Below are positions 1 through 5,905 of a DNA stretch of 7,185 nucleotides, piece by piece. Location: positions 1-7,185 of the forward strand of contig CAZMVQ010000097.1 of assembly GCA_964569865.1 (NCBI GenBank), given 5' to 3'. The notes under the pieces were generated by a model. The model was given only the letters and a program-made list of their open reading frames with translations. It was not told the origin of the DNA and made no database searches. The translations under genes and the position numbers were made by a program. Position 1 is the first letter of the stretch. Every line of letters begins with the position of its first letter. The DNA is from DROE01 sp964569865. GTDB taxonomy: Bacteria > Pseudomonadota > Alphaproteobacteria > Rhizobiales > Devosiaceae.

Positions 1-14
1 TCTAATTTAACATG

Positions 15-46
15 GGTAATATTGCATCTTGGTAATATTGCATCTT
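15..46. repeat. Perfect 16-bp tandem duplication
   Basis: The unit GGTAATATTGCATCTT occupies 15-30 and is repeated without any mismatch or gap at 31-46. The copy number is two. A third partial copy is not present on either side, because the sequence continues with ATTGTTCC. It could be a recent replication-slippage duplication or a pair of tandem binding sites. Nothing in the sequence distinguishes these. Confidence 0.9.
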
Positions 47-119
47 ATTGTTCCAGATGGCCAAAAGCATCTGGTTTGGTATTTTTGTTCAGAGTAATAG
101 GGCGGAAACCCTAGCCTTG

Positions 120-162
120 GGCGCTCCAAATTTTGCTTTAAAAGCAGTACTACAAGAGCGCC
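120..162. repeat. Nested inverted repeat, possible hairpin
   Basis: The outer arms GGCGCTC (120-126) and GAGCGCC (156-162) are perfect reverse complements of 7 bp. Between them lies a 13-bp near-perfect palindrome, TGCTTTAAAAGCA (134-146). Its centre at 140 almost coincides with the centre of the outer arms at 141, so the two symmetries are nearly coaxial. No run of T follows on the plus strand, so it does not look like a standard intrinsic terminator. It may be a cruciform or RNA stem-loop, or a protein-binding site. Confidence 0.55.
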
Positions 163-481
163 ATGCATATGGGCAGTTTGATAATAATTGTTTTATTTGA
201 ACTTTTTATCGGGAAGACTATTTGCTCGGTTCTGTTGCTGTGTTCAATCAAAAACCTCAACTTTGTCTTGTAAAGAAGCAAATATATGGGCAATAGTCAG
301 CGCTTGATAGGGCTGGAGAGCGAAAAATTGCACGAAGGTCCTTTTTGTGTTGGAAATTCAGGTAATTTAACGGCACATTATTATAGATTTGCATGTATAA
401 AACCGAACCAGAACAAAACCTAATGTTGAATATATTTATGTGCCCTGCCGATTTGCGGGTCTGGATATAAGTAGAGAATTT

Positions 482-2353
482 ATGTCACAACCTAGTGCAG
501 AAAATAAAGGCGGGGCGGGACAGTTAGTCGACCCGACGCTTGGAAGCGCCCTTAGGGCAAGTTCAACAGCTTTTATATTTGTCGGAATTTTCAGTTTCTT
601 TATAAACTTGCTGATGCTGACCGGTCCTTTGTTCATGTTGCAAATCTATGATCGGGTGTTGGCATCTCGATCTCTTCCAACATTGGCTTTATTGTTTATT
701 TTGGTTGCCGGGATGTTTGCAGCCATGGGCTTTTTAGAATTTGTTCGCACAAGAGTGCTGGCCCGCATTGGTGCCCATGTGGACCAACGAATTAGCCAGC
801 GGGTTTTCGACAGCTCAATGCAGGTCAGTTTGCGAAGCGGGGGTAGTGCCTCCTCAACATCTCCGCTGCGCGAGCTTTCAGTAGTGCAGCAATATCTATC
901 TGGCCCCGGGCTTCCGGCTTTGTTCGATGCGCCCTGGGTTCCGGTTTATATTTTTGTTATTTTTCTTTTTCACCCGGATTTGGGCCTTCTTGCCGTTGTG
1001 GCAGCGATAATACTTTTTATCATTGCCCTGCTCAATGACATTCGCTCGCGCAAGCCCATGGCGCAATTGGCTGAAGCTTCGGGGGAAGAAAACCAGATAG
1101 CGCAGGCGGGTGCGCGCAATGCCGAAGTGCTTGCGGCCATGGGTATGCTGGGCGCCATCAGGCGCCGCTGGATGGCAAAACATCTGGACGTGATCGAATA
1201 TCAAACCAAAACTAGAGACCGCTCCGGAACGCTTTCTGCCCTTTCCAAGGCTTTACGTCTGTTCTTTCAGTCGGCGATGTTGGCAGCCGGTGCTGCGCTG
1301 GTGATTTTTGGTGAAATTACGCCCGGTGTTATGATTGCAGCCTCAATTATTCTTGGGCGCGCACTGCAACCCGTGGAGCAGGCAATCACCCACTGGCGCG
1401 GGATGATACAATATCGTCACGCCAAAACAAAACTTGATAATCTTTTTGCTCAAACTCCATCACAAAAAGAAAAAATGTCACTGCCAACTCCTCTGGGAAA
1501 GATTGAAGTGCGATCTCTGGCTGTCGCAGTTCCTGGAACCCGCAATGTTATTTTGCAAAACATAAATTTTGCTTTGGAGCCTGGGAAAACGCTTGGCATA
1601 ATCGGCAGGAGTGCAGCAGGAAAATCAACACTGGCGCGAGTGCTTGTCGGGGTGTGGCCATCGGTCGGGGGTGAGGTTCGGCTTGATGGTGCCACCTATG
1701 ATCAATGGCATCCGGATGATCTTGGTCGACATATTGGTTATTTGCCGCAAAGTGTAGAGTTGTTTTCAGGTAGCGTGCAGGAAAACATCGCCAGATTTGA
1801 TCCTGAAGCAGAGCCGGAACAAATCATTGAGGCAGCAAAACAGGCTGGCATCCATGAAATGATCAAAAAATTGGGCGGATACGATACGGAAATTGGTTTC
1901 ATGGGGGCCAATCTTTCTTCGGGTCAGCGCCAGCGGTTAGCGCTTGCGCGCGCACTTTATGGCAATCCCAAGCTGATTGTGCTGGATGAACCCAATTCCA
2001 ATCTTGATGAAGAAGGTGAAAAAGCACTGGCCGGCGCAATTATTGGAATGCGAGAAAGAGGGCAGACACTTATTTTTGTTAGCCATCGCATGAATATACT
2101 TGGCCTTACCGACTATCTGCTTGAACTAAATGAGGGCACCCAGCTTACCTTTGGTTCAAGGGATGAAGTTATAGAAAAAATTAAAAAACAGCAAACCGAT
2201 ACCAAAGCTCGCGGCGGCAGGAAACAAACCGGAAAACCCCCGGCTAGCCCGGTTCAAGTTGTTCAGGCTGGCTGGCAGCGCTCTTCGGAGGGAAAATTGG
2301 TTGCAGCTGTAGAGGAAAAAAGCGAAAAACTCGGCAGAAGAAGCAAGAAATAG
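482..2353 (+). CDS. Type I secretion ABC transporter, permease/ATPase (PrtD/AprD-like)
   Basis: This inner-membrane ABC exporter of 623 residues uses ATP to push an unfolded C-terminally signalled substrate, here most likely the downstream RTX metalloprotease, through a continuous channel. The N-terminal half is a membrane domain with hydrophobic segments near residues 30-50, 66-86, 152-186 and 263-292. 'GPLFMLQIYDRVL' (48-60) is the typical PrtD-family opening. There is no N-terminal C39 peptidase or C39-like domain, which fits this subfamily. The ATPase half shows Walker A GRSAAGKS (375-382), Q-loop Gln423, signature LSSGQRQR (478-485, with Ser in place of the usual Gly at the third position), Walker B LIVLDEP with Asp502 and catalytic Glu503, and H-loop His535. 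A basic, low-complexity tail (about 566-623) extends past the ATPase domain. I chose ATG 482, preceded by a weak AGAGA-type binding site. An in-frame GTG at 440 would add 14 residues of unconvincing sequence. The adaptor gene follows with no gap, so the two are surely co-transcribed. Confidence 0.95.
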   Translation: MSQPSAENKGGAGQLVDPTLGSALRASSTAFIFVGIFSFFINLLMLTGPLFMLQIYDRVLASRSLPTLALLFILVAGMFAAMGFLEFVRTRVLARIGAHVDQRISQRVFDSSMQVSLRSGGSASSTSPLRELSVVQQYLSGPGLPALFDAPWVPVYIFVIFLFHPDLGLLAVVAAIILFIIALLNDIRSRKPMAQLAEASGEENQIAQAGARNAEVLAAMGMLGAIRRRWMAKHLDVIEYQTKTRDRSGTLSALSKALRLFFQSAMLAAGAALVIFGEITPGVMIAASIILGRALQPVEQAITHWRGMIQYRHAKTKLDNLFAQTPSQKEKMSLPTPLGKIEVRSLAVAVPGTRNVILQNINFALEPGKTLGIIGRSAAGKSTLARVLVGVWPSVGGEVRLDGATYDQWHPDDLGRHIGYLPQSVELFSGSVQENIARFDPEAEPEQIIEAAKQAGIHEMIKKLGGYDTEIGFMGANLSSGQRQRLALARALYGNPKLIVLDEPNSNLDEEGEKALAGAIIGMRERGQTLIFVSHRMNILGLTDYLLELNEGTQLTFGSRDEVIEKIKKQQTDTKARGGRKQTGKPPASPVQVVQAGWQRSSEGKLVAAVEEKSEKLGRRSKK

Positions 2354-3664
2354 ATGAGCGGCAATGTTAAAAAAGGGAATTTAAAAAACGGGCCATGGAT
2401 TGTGCTCGGACTTGCCGTAATATTCACGGTGTTTGGCGGCGGAGGATTGTGGGCGACTTATGCCAGCATTTCTGGCGCTGTAGTTGCATCGGGGACAATT
2501 ACCGTAGAATCAAAGGTTAAAATAGTTCAACATTTGGAGGGAGGCATCGTAGAGCAGATTTTTGTTCGTAACGGTGACGAAGTAAAGTTCGGTGACCCGT
2601 TGTTGCGCCTTGGTGATGCTTCCCTGAAGGCTAACCTCAATATTGTATCCAATAACCTGATTGAACTTTTGGCGCGCGAAGCCCGACTGGAGGCAGAGCT
2701 GGCCGGAAATGAGCGTATCTCTTTTCCTCAGGAATTGATCGGGATAGAAGATGGAGCACTAACTCAACAGATAATGGATAGCAAAACCGCACTGTTTGAA
2801 GCGCGAAGAGAGGCTCGTATTGGACAAAAAACCATGATGAGGCAGCAGATCGTGCAAATGGGCGAGCAAATTCAGGGATTAAAGGCTCAGATGCAATCCA
2901 GAATAGATCAGGCAGAAATTCTTGAAGGCTCCATTGAGCGCAAGCAATCTGCTGTGGATGATGGAATTGTCTCTTTGGACAGTATGGATCAGCTTCTCCA
3001 GCAATTAACACAGTTTGCCGGGGATACAGGGGCGTTGCGCAGTCAAATTGCTGAAGTCAACAGCACAATAGCCCAGACAGAATTACAAATTTTTCAAATC
3101 GACATTGATTTGCGAGAAAATGTTCAGGCTGAACTGCGTGTTGTTTCCAGTGAGTTGAGTAGTTTGCGCGAACAAAAAATTGCGTATGAAGACAGGCTTT
3201 TTCGCACGCTGGTTGTCGCTCCGGTTTCAGGTCGGGTTCACTCTTTGACCATAAATACCGTTGGTGGAGTTGTGCCGCCAGGCGGGCCTATAATGCAGAT
3301 TATTCCGGGAAGCGATCGTTTGATAATTGAGGCCAAAATAAATGTAACCGATATTGATCAAATAAGTTTTGGTCAGGAGGCCAACGTGGTTTTGTCGGCA
3401 TTTGATACGAGAACTACCCCGACACTAAGTGCCAGAGTTCTAAATATTTCCGCTGCTCAGGTTGTCGATGAACAATCCAATATCCCATATTTTGTCGTCG
3501 ATGTAGAAATTGTGGAAAGTGAGCTTTCAAAATTAACGCCAGAGCAGGTTTTGTTGCCCGGCATGCCCGCTGAAATTTATATTCGCACTGGTGAAAGGTC
3601 CCCGCTGGACTATTTACTTAAACCGCTGAGCGATCAAATCATGCGTGCTTTCAGAGAGAACTAA
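2354..3664 (+). CDS. HlyD-family type I secretion membrane-fusion protein (PrtE/AprE-like)
   Basis: This periplasmic adaptor of 436 residues links the inner-membrane ABC transporter to an outer-membrane TolC-like channel. It has a short cytoplasmic N-terminus and one transmembrane anchor (about 14-36). The first half-lipoyl motif follows, with 'QHLEGGIVEQIFVRNGDEV' at 59-77, a family hallmark. A long Gln/Glu-rich helical region (about 85-285) should form the coiled-coil hairpin. The second half-lipoyl stretch contains 'VVAPVSGRVHSL' (287-298). A beta-barrel part ends in 'LLPGMPAEIYIRTGER' (400-415), which is typical of HlyD/PrtE C-termini, and the protein finishes at a normal family length. 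Its ATG is the base triplet directly after the transporter's TAG stop, so translation is probably coupled. The upstream purine-rich GAAGAAGCAAGAAA can serve as the binding site. No TolC-like gene follows. A short signal-peptide-like stub starts 3 bp after the stop codon instead. Confidence 0.95.
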   Translation: MSGNVKKGNLKNGPWIVLGLAVIFTVFGGGGLWATYASISGAVVASGTITVESKVKIVQHLEGGIVEQIFVRNGDEVKFGDPLLRLGDASLKANLNIVSNNLIELLAREARLEAELAGNERISFPQELIGIEDGALTQQIMDSKTALFEARREARIGQKTMMRQQIVQMGEQIQGLKAQMQSRIDQAEILEGSIERKQSAVDDGIVSLDSMDQLLQQLTQFAGDTGALRSQIAEVNSTIAQTELQIFQIDIDLRENVQAELRVVSSELSSLREQKIAYEDRLFRTLVVAPVSGRVHSLTINTVGGVVPPGGPIMQIIPGSDRLIIEAKINVTDIDQISFGQEANVVLSAFDTRTTPTLSARVLNISAAQVVDEQSNIPYFVVDVEIVESELSKLTPEQVLLPGMPAEIYIRTGERSPLDYLLKPLSDQIMRAFREN

Positions 3665-3667
3665 CGC

Positions 3668-3739
3668 TTGAGACGTAGTTTTTGTGTTGTCCTAATTCTT
3701 TGTTTTGGTGTTGGCAGTTTACTCTTGGGGGCCGGGTGA
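3668..3739 (+). pseudogene. Possible remnant of a third operon gene: signal-peptide-like stub
   Basis: Three bases after the adaptor's stop codon, a TTG-started reading of 23 codons runs to TGA at 3737-3739. It begins MRRSFCVVLILCFGVG and ends in SLLLGAG, that is, a positively charged start, a hydrophobic core and small residues. This is the shape of a bacterial signal peptide. A GAGAG run at 3654-3658 lies 9 bases upstream of the TTG. The last 21 bases overlap the 3' end of the convergent flippase gene. A third gene at this spot in such operons is often the outer-membrane channel, whose product starts with a signal peptide, so this may be the stump of that gene or of another exported protein. 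It is equally possible that a short T-rich stretch reads as hydrophobic by chance. Confidence 0.25.
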
Positions 3740-5044
3740 ATTGGCGCTTAATCTGCCCTTGGCATATAGCCAGCAATAAACCGTCATCAGACAATATGCG
3801 ACAATTCTAATTCCAGTTAGAACTATAACATATCCCATAAGATCAATGTAGCCAAACAACGCAAGTGAAGCGCCAAAAATATTCAGGCCAAGCCTAAGGA
3901 GATGAAAGAGGAAAATAAAGCGGTGAGCACCAACAATCACCGGGGCTTTGTCCACCGGAGTTGTGATAAATCCAAAAAAACTGCCCACCAGAATTATAGA
4001 AGCATAATTCCCTGCCTGCTCCCAGGAGGGACCAAGAATGATGCGAAAAATATCAGGCGCAAAAACAATTCCAATTGCATATGGAATAATGGCAATCAGA
4101 AAAGTCGCCACTATGGTTTTTTTCATCAGCTGATCAAACCGTCCGCTCTCACGATATAATTGGGAAGCGCGTTGCCGATAAACATCGCCCACCGCATTTG
4201 CAATCAACAATGCTGGAGCCGAGGTAATTCGCTCCGCAACACTAAAAAAGCCAAGGGCTGCCGCCCCGAAAACCGAGCTGATGGTGATTGCAGGCAGCCC
4301 GGTATAGACGGTGGATAAAGTGCGTGAAGTAGTCAGGGTGATTGCCATTTTTTTATGGCGCTGCGCTACCGCCAACACCCGATTGTGACGCATCTTTGCA
4401 AACAGGCTTCGATCTCGTTTCCTGCAACTATAAAACAGCCAGGTTGCGTGGATGATTTCCCCAAAAACCGAACCTGTTATCAACCCGCCACCTGTCGGGA
4501 AAAAACGAGAGAGGGGGGACAGGGCAGTCGAGATGGAATAGGAGATTGTGATCTTGGCCACCTGACCGGTTGCGACTGTTCCAAAGCGCTGCATGCGCAT
4601 GGTCCAGTACCGAAGCCCCTGATAGTTCGCGAAGAAAAAAGTCGAAACGGGAATGAGAAATAGCAGAGGAGCAATTTCTGGATTGCCCAAAAGCTCTGCT
4701 ATTTTTCCTCGAAAAAATAACGCCAATAAGAGCGCTAAAAAGGATATTGCGCTGCTGACAAAAAATACCGCCCGTACAATATGCGCCGCGCTTCTGTGGG
4801 AGCGGGGCAGCATAATCATCTCGTGATATCCAAATGTACCCAAAATGAAAAACAGGCTGGCAATTGTCAGATAAAGCGCAAAAGCACCAAAATCTTCGGG
4901 TGAATATAATCTGGTGAGTATCGGTAAAAACCCGAGTGCAATTGCCTGGGAAATTGCGGTTCCGGAACTAAGTGTAAATACATGACGTAAAAAAGATGAA
5001 CGCCTCAAAGACCCAAATTGCTTCATAAATGAAAGCCCGTTCAT
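3719..5044 (-). CDS. Wzx-like polysaccharide/oligosaccharide flippase (MOP superfamily)
   Basis: This polytopic inner-membrane protein of about 441 residues should move lipid-linked sugar units across the membrane for capsule, exopolysaccharide or O-antigen synthesis. The opening 'SSGTAISQAIALGFLPILTR' followed by 'LYSPEDFGAFALY' is the classic first helix and loop of Wzx/PST-type flippases. Repeated hydrophobic segments fill the rest, about 10-12 in all, and the later blocks 'NAVGDVYRQRASQLY' and 'GPSWEQAGNYASIILVGSFF' are typical of the family. The reading frame is open up to a TTG at 5149 (476 residues). I prefer ATG 5044 because the extra 35 residues are polar and not family-like, though ATG 5026 is also possible and none has a clear binding site. 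A TATGAT box (5126-5131, minus strand) with a poor TTGTAG partner at 18 bp would also favour the shorter form. No glycosyltransferase or polymerase gene accompanies it, so its sugar substrate is unknown. It converges on the secretion operon. Confidence 0.88.
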   Translation of the reverse strand: MNGLSFMKQFGSLRRSSFLRHVFTLSSGTAISQAIALGFLPILTRLYSPEDFGAFALYLTIASLFFILGTFGYHEMIMLPRSHRSAAHIVRAVFFVSSAISFLALLLALFFRGKIAELLGNPEIAPLLFLIPVSTFFFANYQGLRYWTMRMQRFGTVATGQVAKITISYSISTALSPLSRFFPTGGGLITGSVFGEIIHATWLFYSCRKRDRSLFAKMRHNRVLAVAQRHKKMAITLTTSRTLSTVYTGLPAITISSVFGAAALGFFSVAERITSAPALLIANAVGDVYRQRASQLYRESGRFDQLMKKTIVATFLIAIIPYAIGIVFAPDIFRIILGPSWEQAGNYASIILVGSFFGFITTPVDKAPVIVGAHRFIFLFHLLRLGLNIFGASLALFGYIDLMGYVIVLTGIRIVAYCLMTVYCWLYAKGRLSANSPGPQE

Positions 5045-5149
5045 AGTCAGATTTTTACGCGTATACCGGAAGGAACTTGCACCAGCCTCGATTAAATTAC
5101 TGTCGTGCAATATTAATGTAGCGGTATCATATCTGCTCGTTGTATCCAA

Positions 5150-5356
5150 CTACAACTGTAAAATCTTGGTAGTTTAGTTGGCCATCACCAGCTTGCATCA
5201 AGTGTGCAATGGCATTGTTTTCCAGAAGATTTAGCTTGTTTTATTATAATATTCTTTGTTTTTTGTGTTATATAAATGAATAGGAAACAAATGTGCGGTG
5301 GTGGTCTGAACCATCATTTGTGTATAAATTTTTGGTCTCATTAAAATATTGGTTCT
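5150..5356. promoter_or_regulatory. Divergent intergenic region with two imperfect hairpins
   Basis: This AT-rich gap separates the minus-strand flippase from the plus-strand small exported protein and should hold the start signals for the latter. A perfect TATAAT is present at 5245-5250 on the plus strand, but I see no good -35 box at the proper distance. Two imperfect inverted repeats are visible. In the first, GCCAT (5181-5185) with TGCA (5194-5197) pairs with TGCA-ATGGC (5205-5213). In the second, ACAAATG (5287-5293) with TGGT (5302-5305) pairs with ACCA (5310-5313) and CATTTGT (5315-5321) around a CTGA loop. The second lies about 35 bases before the start codon and would be part of the mRNA leader if transcription starts near 5257. 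Confidence 0.4.
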
Positions 5357-5830
5357 ATGTTTGATAAGTCTCTTAAAATTATCGCTTTTATAGTTTTTCT
5401 GATTTTTCCGATAACGGGATATGCTCAAACTATGCAAAATCCACTTCTAAATGGGGTCAGAACTATAGAAGTTGCCTGCATTTTTTCCGGTGAAATTTTT
5501 GATGTGGCGACCAGAAATAAATTATGTGATCTTTTGGTAGATGGTGCATCACGAAAAATAGGTTTTCCTGCTACAAGAAATGATGAGGCAAGGCCTGATC
5601 CCTCCACTTCTAAAGGGACAATTCGTTTAGGCTACTTTTGGATTGAGGCTGATTTTCGTACTATTAATGATGGAAATATAAGTGGGCAATTATCATGGGG
5701 AAATGCACGCCCGATGCGCGGGTCTGTAAAATCACAAAGCGGAAATACAATTAGTTTAGGTTTGGACGCAGATGGTGCCGAGAACGAGTGCGAATTTATC
5801 ACCAGTTTGCTTGATAGCATTGTGATTTAG
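5357..5830 (+). CDS. Small exported protein of unknown family
   Basis: I do not recognise the family of this 157-residue protein. It begins with a clear Sec signal peptide: Lys4 and Lys7, a hydrophobic core at 8-20, and a likely cleavage after 'GYA' near residue 23. That leaves a mature periplasmic or secreted protein of about 134 residues. It has Cys41, Cys57 and Cys145, two of which could form a disulfide. The first part (about 33-70) could be partly helical. The second (about 86-137) alternates hydrophobic and polar residues with many Gly/Asn turns, suggesting beta strands. It lies 75 bp upstream of the metalloprotease on the same strand, so co-transcription is likely. Serralysin loci often include a small periplasmic inhibitor (Inh/AprI), and size and export fit, but I see no recognisable inhibitor motif, so this role is only inferred from context. 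ATG 5357 was chosen because the next Met (residue 26) would remove the signal peptide. No strong ribosome binding site precedes it. Confidence 0.8.
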   Translation: MFDKSLKIIAFIVFLIFPITGYAQTMQNPLLNGVRTIEVACIFSGEIFDVATRNKLCDLLVDGASRKIGFPATRNDEARPDPSTSKGTIRLGYFWIEADFRTINDGNISGQLSWGNARPMRGSVKSQSGNTISLGLDADGAENECEFITSLLDSIVI

Positions 5831-5893
5831 CGGCACGGATTAATAAAGTTATCTGGTTCTAGAAACATCAAGTTTTTTAGAGAAATATTTTTC

Positions 5894-5899
5894 GAGGAA
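5894..5899 (+). promoter_or_regulatory. Ribosome binding site of the metalloprotease gene
   Basis: GAGGAA lies 6 bases before ATG 5906. It is the clearest Shine-Dalgarno sequence in the window and fixes the start of the protease at a position without any signal peptide. The other genes here have weak or no such site, which suggests strong translation of the protease relative to its neighbours. Confidence 0.7.
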
Positions 5900-5905
5900 A
5901 TTACC

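Larger units (their letters stand above)
1..481. other. Leader region upstream of the secretion operon, without a convincing gene
   Basis: This stretch is AT-rich and both strands are broken by frequent stops. The longest plus-strand readings from ATG are 47 codons (57-200) and 45 codons (286-423). Neither has a good ribosome binding site or a sequence I recognise. It contains a perfect 16-bp tandem duplication (15-46) and a nested inverted repeat (120-162), listed separately. It must carry the promoter of the secretion operon if that operon starts here. AT-rich hexamers resembling -10 boxes occur (TATAGA at 382, TATAAA at 396), but none has a convincing -35 box at 16-18 bp, so I do not call a promoter. 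A distant 3' end of another gene cannot be excluded at the left edge. Confidence 0.6.

Noticed and set aside
57..200. 47-codon plus-strand ORF beginning MAKSIWFGIFVQSN and ending NNCFI
   Set aside because: No ribosome binding site, no recognised family, short, and overlapped by the nested inverted repeat. It could be a gene fragment, but I cannot support it as a gene.
286..423. 45-codon plus-strand ORF beginning MGNSQRLIGLESEK
   Set aside because: Only a weak AAGAAG at 273-278 precedes it, the composition is unremarkable and no family is recognised; chance open frame is the simplest explanation.
896..1204. 102-codon minus-strand ORF inside the secretion ATPase gene
   Set aside because: It is antisense to a well-supported transporter gene, and its product is an irregular basic sequence with no recognised features.
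2637..3011. 124-codon minus-strand ORF inside the adaptor gene
   Set aside because: Antisense shadow of the HlyD-family coding sequence with no domain-like pattern.
3665..3718. Possible bidirectional terminator between the convergent adaptor and flippase genes
   Set aside because: The gap is T-rich on the plus strand but I find no stable GC-rich stem before the T runs.
4355..4663. 102-codon plus-strand ORF within the flippase gene
   Set aside because: Antisense to a clear flippase; Cys/Arg-rich product of the kind produced by reading a membrane protein gene backwards.
5831..5905. Separate promoter or terminator between the small exported protein and the protease
   Set aside because: The only symmetry is a short TTCTAGAA palindrome, with no stem plus T-run and no paired -35/-10 boxes, so co-transcription is the simpler reading.
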